From JANTGF01 sp033791445 (GTDB lineage: Bacteria > Bacteroidota > Bacteroidia > Bacteroidales > VadinHA17): 64,000 nucleotides of DNA. Below the pieces are notes generated by a model, which was not told where the DNA came from, did not search any database, and worked only from the letters and a program-made list of their open reading frames with translations. How positions within the stretch are numbered: the stretch's first letter is position 1; each line of letters starts with the position of its first letter. Positions 50,481 to 59,080 of the stretch are shown piece by piece. The position numbers were made by a program, and so were the translations under genes. The DNA is taken from contig JASJGS010000023.1 of NCBI GenBank assembly GCA_033791445.1, positions 1 through 64,000 on the forward strand. The letters run 5' to 3'.

Positions 50481-51620
50481 ATGGTCAGATTCTTATATCC
50501 TATTATTAAACTTTTTCTTATTCCTGGGTTTCTCCTTACTTTCTTTTTTGCATGCAATAAAGATAAGGGTGCTGATCATTTTATAATTTCCGGGAAATTT
50601 GAGGACTATGGTGGTACTGAAGTTTCCTTAATGAGGCAAACAGGCCTTGACTGGGAGGTGGTTGATAAGACTACCCTGGATAAAAATGGGAAATTTTCAT
50701 TTGAAGGCCAATTAAGCTTGCCCGAATTTGTTTATCTGGTTACTGGGGAGGAAAAAGGTTTTGTTCGTTTTTTCCTGGAAAATAGTGATATTAGTATAAG
50801 TGTTCCAAAGGGTAGCCACCTAAACGATGCTCAAATTACAGGTTCATATACTCACGATAAGTTTGCTGGATATAATCAAATAGACAAATCAGAGTTTTCT
50901 GATTCTCTTTATGCTATTTACAGGGAGTGGAATGAGGCCAACGCAGGTGGAGATAATCAATCTGCTTTAGATTTGGATTCTCTCAGGGAAGAGGTTAACA
51001 ACAAAAGACTCGGTTACCAGGTCCAGTTTATTAGGGAGAATTTCGATAATATTTTAGGACCATTCGTTCTAAATATTGTCTTTCAAACCATGGATACCGC
51101 TCAACTGGAACCATTAATTGAGTTGTTTGATCCATCAATTGAAGAATCTATTTACACAATGCAGGTTAAGCAAAAGCTAGCTGCATTAAGAGCAACTCAG
51201 TTAGGGAAGCCTTTTATTAATATTAGTCTTCCTGATTCTACCGGTAGAATAATTCAGCTTTCAGATCTGGTAAGTAGAGGAAACTTCCTGGTAGTTGACT
51301 TTTGGGCAGTATGGAGTGGAGGTAGTCTGCTCGAAATTGAAAAGAAAAAGGAACTATACATGAACTATTATGACAGGGGACTACAGTTGGTTAGTATCTC
51401 CTTTGACAATGACATTTTAAAATGGAAAAAATATATTGAAGAATCACAGATGCCGTGGCTTCAAATTATTGATAGTAAGGGCCCACGTGGGAAAGTTGCT
51501 TTTGATTATCTTATTACTGGATTGCCTTTTAAATTTATTTTGGATCCGGAGGGGAATATTTTGGCCAAAGTTCAATCAGTGGATGAACTGGAGGAGGAAT
51601 TGGTAGTGATTTTTGAATAA
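50481..51620 (+). CDS. TlpA-like lipoprotein lacking active-site cysteines
   Basis: This 379-residue paralogue of the preceding gene has a signal ending TFFFAC, a DUF4369-like N-terminal domain, a helical linker and a thioredoxin-like C-terminal domain. The active site WCGPC is replaced by WSGGS in VVDFWAVWSGGSLLE, so thiol exchange is impossible there. The cis-proline loop (TGLPFKFIL) is kept. It may bind substrates or partners without redox chemistry. Conserved spacing and similar length suggest the fold is under selection and not decaying. Its first residues after the cysteine (CNKDK) partly fit the surface-lipoprotein signal. Confidence 0.85.
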   Translation: MVRFLYPIIKLFLIPGFLLTFFFACNKDKGADHFIISGKFEDYGGTEVSLMRQTGLDWEVVDKTTLDKNGKFSFEGQLSLPEFVYLVTGEEKGFVRFFLENSDISISVPKGSHLNDAQITGSYTHDKFAGYNQIDKSEFSDSLYAIYREWNEANAGGDNQSALDLDSLREEVNNKRLGYQVQFIRENFDNILGPFVLNIVFQTMDTAQLEPLIELFDPSIEESIYTMQVKQKLAALRATQLGKPFINISLPDSTGRIIQLSDLVSRGNFLVVDFWAVWSGGSLLEIEKKKELYMNYYDRGLQLVSISFDNDILKWKKYIEESQMPWLQIIDSKGPRGKVAFDYLITGLPFKFILDPEGNILAKVQSVDELEEELVVIFE

Positions 51621-51721
51621 TCTACATAGCAAGCCCTGGGAATAAATCTGTTTTGATTAGACACATCTCCATATCCTTAAAATTGACTATATATTTATCT
51701 GGAATTATTCTAAGTTATTTT

Positions 51722-51729
51722 TAACTTTG
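51722..51729 (+). promoter_or_regulatory. -7 box of lpdA
   Basis: TAACTTTG is an exact TAnnTTTG match, 27 nt before the ATG at 51757. Confidence 0.55.
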
Positions 51730-51756
51730 GCATAAACTTAATCATAATAATATATC

Positions 51757-53148
51757 ATGAATTACGATCTTATAATTATAGGAAGCGGTCCTGGTGGATA
51801 CGTAGCAGCTATTCGCGCCTCACAATTGGGAATGAAAGTTGGAATCGTTGAACGGGAATCTCTTGGAGGAATATGTTTAAACTGGGGGTGCATACCAACA
51901 AAAGCTCTATTGAAGAGTGCCCAGGTATTTGAATACCTGAAACATGCCGGGGACTATGGTATTTCTGTTGAAGGGGAAGCCAAACCCGATATGAATAAAG
52001 TAGTAGAGAGAAGCCGAAACGTGGCTGAAGGCATGAGTAAAGGAGTTCAATTCCTATTAAAAAAGAATAAAGTAGAAGTAATAAACGGAACCGGGAAACT
52101 TATCTCAGGTAATGAGGTAGAAGTAGCCAGAGAGGATGGAAAAATTGAAAAATATTCTGCATCCCATATTATTCTGGCAACCGGAGCCAGGTCAAAGGAG
52201 TTGCCAAATCTTAAGAAAGATGGAGAAAAGATTATTGGTTACCGCAAAGCGATGACTTTGGATAAGCTGCCTGAATCAATGGTAGTTGTTGGCTCTGGGG
52301 CTATTGGTAGTGAGTTTGCCTGGTTTTACAATACAATGGGTACCAAAGTCACCCTTGTTGAGTTCCTTCCAAACATTGTGCCACTTGAAGATGAAGAGGT
52401 CTCCAAACAACTGGAGAGATCTTTTAAGAAAGCCAAAATGAAGGTGATGGTGAATTCTTCTGTGGAGGAAGTAGACACAAGTGGTGAGAAATGTAAAGTG
52501 AAAATCAATACCAAAAAAGGAGTTGAAGAAGTTGAGGCAGATATTGTTTTGTCAGCAGTTGGAATTACTCCAAACTTGGAAGGAATTGGGATAGAAGAAT
52601 TGGGGATTGAATTGGAAAATGGTAAGGTTAAAGTTGATGATTATTATCGTACAAATGTTCCCGGAGTATATGCAATAGGAGATATAGTACACGGACAGGC
52701 CCTTGCTCATGTGGCTTCAGCAGAAGGTATAATTTGTGTTGAAAAAATAGTAGGGGAGAATCCACAAGCTATCGATTACGAGAATATTCCTGCATGTACC
52801 TATTGTTCTCCTGAAGTGGCTTCGGTTGGATTAACAGAGAAGAAAGCAGTTGAAAAGGGTTTTGAAGTAAAAGTGGGTAAATTCCCATTTTCTGCATCTG
52901 GTAAGGCAAGTGCATCAGGACACAAAGACGGATTTGTGAAATTAGTTTTTGATGCCAAATACGGTGAACTCCTTGGGGCCCATATGATAGGTGCAAATGT
53001 GACTGAAATGATAGCAGAAATTGTAGTGGCTCGCAAGCTGGAAACAACAGGCTATGAAATGATCAAGTCTGTTCATCCACATCCAACCATGTCAGAGGCT
53101 GTAATGGAGGCTGCTGCTGCCGCCTACGATGAGGTAATTCATTTATAG
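51757..53148 (+). CDS. lpdA: Dihydrolipoyl dehydrogenase
   Basis: This 463-residue flavoprotein reoxidises dihydrolipoamide with NAD+ in 2-oxoacid dehydrogenases and the glycine cleavage system. FAD binds at IIIGSGPGGYVAAIRA, the redox disulfide is Cys40-Cys45 in GGICLNWGCIPTKAL, NAD binds near VVVGSGAIGSEFAWF, and the C-terminal HPHPTMSEAV carries the His-Glu pair. It is not next to other dehydrogenase subunits. It could serve as the L protein for GcvP. Confidence 0.95.
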   Translation: MNYDLIIIGSGPGGYVAAIRASQLGMKVGIVERESLGGICLNWGCIPTKALLKSAQVFEYLKHAGDYGISVEGEAKPDMNKVVERSRNVAEGMSKGVQFLLKKNKVEVINGTGKLISGNEVEVAREDGKIEKYSASHIILATGARSKELPNLKKDGEKIIGYRKAMTLDKLPESMVVVGSGAIGSEFAWFYNTMGTKVTLVEFLPNIVPLEDEEVSKQLERSFKKAKMKVMVNSSVEEVDTSGEKCKVKINTKKGVEEVEADIVLSAVGITPNLEGIGIEELGIELENGKVKVDDYYRTNVPGVYAIGDIVHGQALAHVASAEGIICVEKIVGENPQAIDYENIPACTYCSPEVASVGLTEKKAVEKGFEVKVGKFPFSASGKASASGHKDGFVKLVFDAKYGELLGAHMIGANVTEMIAEIVVARKLETTGYEMIKSVHPHPTMSEAVMEAAAAAYDEVIHL

Positions 53149-53170
53149 TAACCATTTACACCCTATTATT

Positions 53171-54274
53171 ATGAAAGTCAATCAAAGTGGTGCACGCTTT
53201 TCTGCCATTGTTGGCATTGGAGATAAGATCAGGAAATTAAGTGAACAAACGGGGAAGGAATATTTATTCCTGAATAGGGGAGTCAATGCTGTTTGCCATA
53301 TAGACCTAAATGAGGTAATTAAGCAAATTGATTTCAATTCAAATACAATTCAGGTATACCCTCCTAATTCGGGTTTCCCCAAATTGAAAAATTCTATCAA
53401 TGACGCCTATTTTTTGGGTCAGACTGAAAATGAAAATCTAACTATTTCAGCCGGAGGAATGGGTGGCCTTGATCTGGTTTTTCAAACCTTAAATGTGGAG
53501 AAGATTATGCTGCCTGAATACTACTGGGGAGCTTATGCACATATATCAACGATCCGACACGTACCTAATGAAACTTATTCTGATCTTCTGGCTATCAGGA
53601 GCATTGCTGGTTCGTTGAAGAACACAGCAGTTATTATATGTGATCCGAATAACCCGATAGGAAATAAATATGACGATAAGGAAGTTCTGGAAACGGTTAG
53701 AGTACTCAATGATAAAGGCATAGTAGTGATATTTGACAGCCCATATAGAAGAGTATTCTATGATAGAGATGATACTATGTTTTTGGAGCTCTCAAAATTG
53801 GATAATGTTGTAATCGTAGAGAGCTTTAGTAAATCAGTTGGATTAAGTGGACAACGTCTTGCGTTCATTCACTCAAAAAGTCAGGATTTTAACAGGGAGC
53901 TTGATATTCGGATTTTATATGCGAACAATGGAATAAACGGGTTTGCGCAGGAACTGGTTTTTGAATTACTTTCTTCACCAGCTGGACAAAAAGCGGTAAA
54001 TTCTTTCAGACAAAAAACAGTTCATGATATTGGATTGAATATTCAATACCTCAGGGAAAGGGGATTGTTGGCTGAATCATTCTATACCAATTCTGACCCA
54101 ATGGGAATATTTGTAATTGTAAATAAGTCTGAAGAGACTCTCCTCGACAATCTGATTGGGAGTGTATCACTTAGTTTCTTTACCCGGGATAAGAAAGAGG
54201 ATGCTTCAGCTTATTCTAGGGTTTGCGTGTCAGTTCCGCATGAAAAATTTGTTGAGTTCTTTAGTAAAGTTTAA
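53171..54274 (+). CDS. PLP-dependent class I/II aminotransferase-like protein
   Basis: This 367-residue fold-type I PLP enzyme has the catalytic lysine (Lys221) in ESFSKSVGLSGQRLAF. ICDPNNPIGN matches the N-PxG substrate/cofactor region and FDSPYRRVF supplies the aspartate and tyrosine that contact PLP. The middle segment MLPEYYWGAYAHIS is also typical. The substrate cannot be inferred. It starts 22 nt after lpdA and is probably co-transcribed with it. Confidence 0.85.
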   Translation: MKVNQSGARFSAIVGIGDKIRKLSEQTGKEYLFLNRGVNAVCHIDLNEVIKQIDFNSNTIQVYPPNSGFPKLKNSINDAYFLGQTENENLTISAGGMGGLDLVFQTLNVEKIMLPEYYWGAYAHISTIRHVPNETYSDLLAIRSIAGSLKNTAVIICDPNNPIGNKYDDKEVLETVRVLNDKGIVVIFDSPYRRVFYDRDDTMFLELSKLDNVVIVESFSKSVGLSGQRLAFIHSKSQDFNRELDIRILYANNGINGFAQELVFELLSSPAGQKAVNSFRQKTVHDIGLNIQYLRERGLLAESFYTNSDPMGIFVIVNKSEETLLDNLIGSVSLSFFTRDKKEDASAYSRVCVSVPHEKFVEFFSKV

Positions 54275-54331
54275 TTCCGGAAAGTTATAAGAGTATTTAA
54301 AAGCAAATTTTTGGGATAAGATTGGCTTTTT

Positions 54332-54922
54332 CTATTTTTGAAGGAGATACATTCCCGGGTACTGGTTTTCCATTTCGCTTCCATTAATAAGTACACTTTC
54401 ATAGGGAAATGAACGGCAGCAATAATAAAGATACTCATGGACATTCAGATAAAGGGTGTCTGTGTCGTACGAATTTAATTGAATATAAAATGTTTTGCTT
54501 AAACCACCCACACTTATCCAGGCGATGTTAGTTGATTCAATTATATTCTCATGTGAGTTTGGTTCGATGATCTGTAGGAATACATTTTTCTTTTCCTCGT
54601 TTTGGATGTAATATATTTCTATGGAGTCGGGGAAGTAGGTTTTTCCATCTAGCAAGTTTTCGCCAGTATCTCTGTCCACTATCTTCATCCTAAAATCTTC
54701 AGGGGGTTCATAGCAATCATCACAATCGTTTTTTAAACATCCAGACAAAGTAATTATGAGCAACATTATTATTAGAAGAATTGATTTACAGAATATCCCT
54801 ATTACTCTAGGCCTAGAACGTTTATACGATTTAATATCAGGGTCAATATGGCTTAAATCCGTAAATGATATTGACATTGACTTCTTTTTTGAATAAACTA
54901 TGTGATTTTGTATCAGTCCCAT
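54332..54922 (-). CDS. Lipoprotein of the serpin locus (paralogue A)
   Basis: I do not recognise a named family for this protein of up to 196 residues. A hydrophobic stretch (about 41-60) ends in the lipobox LSGC, followed by LKNDCDDCYEPP. The mature part is about 135 residues, with DTDTLYLNVHEYLYYCC and a C-terminal MYLLQK. It is a clear paralogue of the next gene: both share CYxPPxxFRM, DTDTLY(L/V)NV and an FPY(E/I)xxxING block. The N terminus is longer than needed; no start lies closer to the hydrophobic segment, so the true start is uncertain. It is the last gene of the locus. Confidence 0.72.
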   Translation of the reverse strand: MGLIQNHIVYSKKKSMSISFTDLSHIDPDIKSYKRSRPRVIGIFCKSILLIIMLLIITLSGCLKNDCDDCYEPPEDFRMKIVDRDTGENLLDGKTYFPDSIEIYYIQNEEKKNVFLQIIEPNSHENIIESTNIAWISVGGLSKTFYIQLNSYDTDTLYLNVHEYLYYCCRSFPYESVLINGSEMENQYPGMYLLQK

Positions 54923-55009
54923 AGGTTTTCTCCTTATCCGGATCTATAAGAACTATTTTACTAATTTAAAGAATTCTGTTGTATCGATATAGTCAAAAAA
55001 TGGGGTAGC

Positions 55010-55474
55010 TTATTTCCAAAGAAGAAAAGTATACCCCTGGTTATCGAGTTCCATATCAATGCCATTTATTTTAACCTCAATATAGGGAAAATAAGTGCAA
55101 TTATTCTCAAAAGTTTGTTCAACGTTTACATACAGTGTATCAGTGTCATATTGATCATAATAAATGTAAAAGGTTTTGGTAATGTTTTCACTGCTTATTA
55201 CAGGCAAATCCTGAGAAATAATAACATTGGGCTCATTGTTAAAAGTAGTAAAAAAAAAGGGCACCCCTTTCTTAACATCTAAGCTATCATATCCATAAAT
55301 TAATATACTGTCTGCGTCGTAAGTGCCATTTGAAATTAGATTCTCGTCGGTAGATTTATCAAGAATCTGCATCCTGAATGGCACGGGTGGTTGGTAGCAA
55401 TCTCCGGCATTATCTTTTATACATCCAAAAGTGGTTATAAGTACTGAGATTATAAGTATGGCGACTTTTTTCAT
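55010..55474 (-). CDS. Lipoprotein of the serpin locus (paralogue B)
   Basis: This 154-residue lipoprotein has a short clean signal ending TTFGC. It shares CYQPPVPFRM, a DKSTDENL segment, YDQYDTDTLYVNVEQ and FPYIEVKINGIDM with the paralogue at 54332. The mature protein is about 135 residues with mostly beta-strand character. Its start CIKDN approximates the Cys-x-Lys-acidic surface signal. Function is unknown. It is likely in the same transcript as the serpin. Confidence 0.78.
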   Translation of the reverse strand: MKKVAILIISVLITTFGCIKDNAGDCYQPPVPFRMQILDKSTDENLISNGTYDADSILIYGYDSLDVKKGVPFFFTTFNNEPNVIISQDLPVISSENITKTFYIYYDQYDTDTLYVNVEQTFENNCTYFPYIEVKINGIDMELDNQGYTFLLWK

Positions 55475-55545
55475 GGAAATATATTTTAATCTATATAAAA
55501 CGTGAGATTAAATAAATGACAAAATAAATATCTGCTGGCTTAGAG

Positions 55546-56208
55546 TCAATAATTATACGTAATTATTCCAGAGTGGTTAGATCCTTCAAAATTGAGTCTG
55601 AGAATAAACCTGGTGGAATTAGATCCTTGATTTTTTAAACCACTCAAGTCAAAAGATATAATATCCCCAATCCAGGCCTCACATAAGTCATCATTCGCCT
55701 CGTGGCTGATTACCAATACCTGCAATGGACCCATGGTCGAGGAATTCATGGTAGGTAATTCAGTAAGTTGAAATTCATGTTCCTGACATCCTCCTCCATA
55801 GTGAACAGCTACATCCATGCAATCACCATTTATCACAACAGAGTCAAGAGTAAATGCATCTCGTGGCAAATCTTTAGTGTTGGAATGATTGTAGGGAATG
55901 CATCCAATCTCACGGATAGTTTCTATCCGAGCAATTTTTCCAACCATACAAATACTTCCAAAGTTAGTAAGTTCAGTATAGCTAAGAGCTACTCTTTGAT
56001 TATCGTATAGTTTAAAATTCTTATCTACTATTTCAACAGGCTCTAACTTTTCGCCATTCACTAATTCAATAACAAACCCGCAGCCATCAAGTCCGGTGTA
56101 ATCTTTTACTATACCTTCAATTTCCCCTGTCAGGGTAGGATCTTCTTTTTCACATCCTGGAAAATTTATAAACAATAGAAAAGGTATAAGGTATATCAGT
56201 GTTTTCAT
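55546..56208 (-). CDS. Lipoprotein of the serpin locus, cysteine-rich
   Basis: This 220-residue lipoprotein has a signal ending INFPGC, and the mature start CEKEDP fits the Cys-x-Lys-acidic-acidic surface signal well. An N-terminal EIEGIVKDYTGLDGCGFVIEL segment resembles small Bacteroidota beta-barrel lipoproteins, and a second part has VINGDCMDVAVHYGGGCQEHEFQL and DDLCEAWIGD. Four to six cysteines in the mature part could form disulfides. I see no enzymatic motif. Gaps are 19 nt to the upstream gene and 71 nt to the next. Confidence 0.76.
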   Translation of the reverse strand: MKTLIYLIPFLLFINFPGCEKEDPTLTGEIEGIVKDYTGLDGCGFVIELVNGEKLEPVEIVDKNFKLYDNQRVALSYTELTNFGSICMVGKIARIETIREIGCIPYNHSNTKDLPRDAFTLDSVVINGDCMDVAVHYGGGCQEHEFQLTELPTMNSSTMGPLQVLVISHEANDDLCEAWIGDIISFDLSGLKNQGSNSTRFILRLNFEGSNHSGIITYNY

Positions 56209-56227
56209 GCTACTGTATTTAAAAAGT

Positions 56228-56899
56228 TTATTTTAATACAACACCCCACTCAACTACAAAGAAATCTTTCCTTTCAAAGTTCATAGGAACATTCGGCTCA
56301 ACAGGCTTCAATTCTGGCACTGAATTTTGCCCTTCTATAAGAAAGAATAATCTTAAAAGCTCGTCAGGTTTTTCAGAAAAGTATAGCTCAATTACTTTTT
56401 CAATATCTGCATTACCCTGTGGGTATATAGAATATAAATTATATTTTGTCAATCTGGGAATCCAGTAATCGCAAAAATCCTGAATTTCCTGACCAGCAAA
56501 TCCATAATCTGCCAATGATTTGTCAAAGAAATCAGTTAAATCAGCTTTGTTAACAATCCAGCCCTTTTCTGTTTGCCAGACATCCGGTTGTGAGCTTTCA
56601 TAAAACAAGAAAGTATATTGATCATTAATCAGACCACTTGTATCAACATAAAAATCCCAGCCCGTTCCATAATCTGGAATGGAACTAATGATTTCTCCTC
56701 CCATTGGAAAGTTTATATTTAGACTTAACTCCATGGATTCAGAAGGATATATATAAATATTGGGTTTATACACAACTGCACATGAGTCGCAGGTATTATT
56801 ATCTTCCTCTGTTGGTTCACAGCTTTGAAAGGGTAGTGCAATAAATATAATGCAGCCAATTAACAATACTGGCAATTCAATGAGTTTAAACTTCTTCAT
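56228..56899 (-). CDS. Lipoprotein with KPNIYIYP motif
   Basis: This 223-residue lipoprotein has a signal ending LPFQSC. After an acidic linker with CDSC, the mature domain opens YKPNIYIYPSESMELSL and continues PDYGTGWDFYVDTSGLI, FLFYESSQPD, then a helical part with DYGFAGQEIQDFCDYWIPRL. From memory, similar KPxIYLYP-opening proteins occur in several bacterial phyla as uncharacterised surface proteins. Here the start CEPTEE is acidic but lacks the lysine. The next gene upstream ends 2 nt before it, so coupling is likely. Confidence 0.76.
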   Translation of the reverse strand: MKKFKLIELPVLLIGCIIFIALPFQSCEPTEEDNNTCDSCAVVYKPNIYIYPSESMELSLNINFPMGGEIISSIPDYGTGWDFYVDTSGLINDQYTFLFYESSQPDVWQTEKGWIVNKADLTDFFDKSLADYGFAGQEIQDFCDYWIPRLTKYNLYSIYPQGNADIEKVIELYFSEKPDELLRLFFLIEGQNSVPELKPVEPNVPMNFERKDFFVVEWGVVLK

Positions 56900-56901
56900 G
56901 T

Positions 56902-57417
56902 CTATTTTCCTACAATTTTTACCATATCAATTAGCATAGAACTCGAAATCAACCCACCTGACGAAAGGCTGATTTGAAGTTTTTTTCCTGCCGGGCAAAA
57001 TAATGTACTGTCCGTTTTATAATATTTCCAACTTTCATCTTCAATGGAAAGAAAAATAGCTGAATTATAGTCTTCTGTAGCTAAAGTAACACTACCACCA
57101 TTATCCAAATTTTTGCCCCAGCATTCAATACTAAGATTCAAATTTTCATCAAATGGTCCAAGTTCTAAATACGCATGGGGTATTAAACAACCTCCAGAAA
57201 TATAAATAGATTGGAGCCCACCACTGGGGGGAGAATTACGTTGTAATTCATACATGCCTTCCCACCCGGTTAAATCAGATTTTTTTTCGAAAGAACTGTA
57301 ATAAATGTGGCCAGGTCCAACTTCTTCCTTTTCACAACTAAAAGCAATAGACAATAAAAATAAAAGAATTGAAATTTTCAGCACTGATTGTACGGTGTTA
57401 AACTTCTTCTTTCTCAT
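56902..57417 (-). CDS. Lipoprotein of the serpin locus, beta-sandwich-like
   Basis: This 171-residue lipoprotein has a signal ending LSIAFSC and the mature start CEKEE, an excellent fit to the surface-export consensus. The body has alternating strands such as YYSSFEKKSDLTGWEGMYEL, LQSIYISGGCLIPHAYLELG and LNLSIECWGKNLDNGGSVTL, a pattern like carbohydrate-binding or jellyroll modules. No family name is assigned. It lies 23 nt after the serpin stop and 2 nt before the next gene. Confidence 0.76.
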   Translation of the reverse strand: MRKKKFNTVQSVLKISILLFLLSIAFSCEKEEVGPGHIYYSSFEKKSDLTGWEGMYELQRNSPPSGGLQSIYISGGCLIPHAYLELGPFDENLNLSIECWGKNLDNGGSVTLATEDYNSAIFLSIEDESWKYYKTDSTLFCPAGKKLQISLSSGGLISSSMLIDMVKIVGK

Positions 57418-57440
57418 TTTACAAAGTTTATTTGAAGTTA

Positions 57441-58676
57441 TTATTCTGTCTCTGGATTAGCTACCTTGCCCATAAACATTATAGCATTTGTGTATTTTTC
57501 CTTTATTATAAAAATGAATGGGTGATCGGCCCTGAATTCATTAACCGGTCCTATGCTTGTCGTGCTTATAGTTACTGAAGTTACAGCAGCTGCTTCAGTA
57601 CCTTCCTCATTGACCTCAACAAATGTTTTATGCTTTACTGAGGAAATTAACAAATCGGCATTGGGATTTATTTTTGAGAAATCAGCCATATTGCTAAATG
57701 CAACTCCCATTCCAAGATCCGTTAAGGCCTCTTTTAATTCTTTTTCATATTCAAACTTGAACCTGGGGAGATATATGCTAAAATCAGATCTTTCCTGGAA
57801 ACTGTTCATCCATAATTTCCATTTGTCATGATTCATTTCATTTGCCAGGTCGCTGATACTAGCACCAGCATGGGGCATTAAGATAACCATGCTGTAATTT
57901 CCCTGTCCATAAGGGAGTTCTACAGCCTCAAATAGATCATTTGACAAAGTGTTAAAATCGCCTTTAATATTCATCATTTTAACATTCTTCAAATAATCAT
58001 TGGCCTCTGAATAAAATGGTGAATCATAAGTGTTTTTTTCTTCAAATTGGTATTTCCAGGTACCTTTAAAATATATAGCATTGATTAGAAACATTACATC
58101 TGCTGGTTCAATCTTATCAATAATTTTCTCAATTTTATTATGAGTACTTGATGAGACCCACTGATTTATAATGTCCTTGGAGGATGCATTGGTAAAATCA
58201 AGTCCTTCAACCTCTGCATCAAAATATTTTTTGTTTACATTCAGGAAGCTATCATTAACGCTAAACACATTGCTATACCAAATTGAATTGGCAATTTCTA
58301 TAATAACTTTTGAGTCGACGTTCAACAGTGCATTAATAAGGCTCTGGTAGGACTTGTTAATATCATCTGGACTCAGACTATGAAGATGGAATACATCCTC
58401 CATAGCTTCCTTTGTATCACCATCTGCGCCATTATAGGTCATGGCAAGGGCTAAGGAAATACTCAGAGGAGAGACCATGAGATTTTTATTGTCTTCTTCA
58501 CTCTGCAGAATTTCTCTAAAAACCTCAAAGGCAAAAGCATTATCGGCTTCAATAATTGTTTTCGATTTAAGGTCCAGGTTAATAGGTTTTGGATCGGTTT
58601 GTATGGATTCTTTTTGGCAACTCCCCAGACCAGCAAAAGCTGTTATAAGGAGGGAAAACAGGGTTAGTTTTTTCAT
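57441..58676 (-). CDS. Surface lipoprotein serpin
   Basis: This 411-residue serpin (trap-type serine protease inhibitor) has a lipoprotein signal ending AGLGSC and the mature start CQKES. The fold is complete: NLMVSPLSISLALAMTYNGADG, NAIYFKGTWKYQFEEKNT, and the reactive loop VNEEGTEAAAVTSVT with a proper hinge of small residues, so inhibition by insertion should work. By alignment with antithrombin-like loops, P1-P1' is Thr373-Ser374, which points to an elastase-like target rather than trypsin. DHPFIFIIKEKYTNAIMFMGKVANP closes the fold. It is the first gene of a leftward group with five lipoproteins. Confidence 0.92.
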   Translation of the reverse strand: MKKLTLFSLLITAFAGLGSCQKESIQTDPKPINLDLKSKTIIEADNAFAFEVFREILQSEEDNKNLMVSPLSISLALAMTYNGADGDTKEAMEDVFHLHSLSPDDINKSYQSLINALLNVDSKVIIEIANSIWYSNVFSVNDSFLNVNKKYFDAEVEGLDFTNASSKDIINQWVSSSTHNKIEKIIDKIEPADVMFLINAIYFKGTWKYQFEEKNTYDSPFYSEANDYLKNVKMMNIKGDFNTLSNDLFEAVELPYGQGNYSMVILMPHAGASISDLANEMNHDKWKLWMNSFQERSDFSIYLPRFKFEYEKELKEALTDLGMGVAFSNMADFSKINPNADLLISSVKHKTFVEVNEEGTEAAAVTSVTISTTSIGPVNEFRADHPFIFIIKEKYTNAIMFMGKVANPETE

Positions 58677-58705
58677 AGGATAATATTTTGGTTTGAAAAG
58701 ATTAG

Positions 58706-58735
58706 CCGGGTAAGGAAAAAAGTGAATTATCCCGG
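58706..58735 (-). promoter_or_regulatory. Hairpin in the serpin leader
   Basis: CCGGG-TAA (58706-58713) pairs with TTA-CCCGG (about 58727-58735) with a one-base bulge and an A-rich loop. It lies 30 nt upstream of the serpin start and would be in its 5' leader if transcription starts near the box at about 58774. It may affect translation or stability. Confidence 0.35.
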
Positions 58736-59048
58736 TAAACTATGCTTTTTACTATTTATAAAAAATAATGTATCAAAAATTATACCATAAAATTTGACAA
58801 ATTTGATAAAATGAAGAGCCCCATTGACCCAGTGTAAAAATATATCATAATATTATTTGCAGTAAATTCTTTTTCAGATAATTATAAAATCCTGAAATGA
58901 TACTATCCAAATTGATCCTTGAAAATTATAAATGGTATTTAGATTTAATATAGAGTCCGAGTGTTTTTTTTTCAATAAACGCAACCTTTTTATAGTTATT
59001 ATCATCAATTAATTGCATGTAGTTCTTTGGGATTATGCTGTATTGATT

Positions 59049-59080
59049 TTTGTCAGCTCGTTTTTTTCGGTTAAATTTTG
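59049..59080 (+). promoter_or_regulatory. Promoter of the second ECF sigma operon
   Basis: TTTG (59049-59052) is 19 nt before TAAATTTTG (59072-59080), a TAnnTTTG-like box with one extra base. The spacer variation resembles the box before the first ECF gene at 703-711. The leader would be about 25 nt before the TTG start. Confidence 0.45.
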
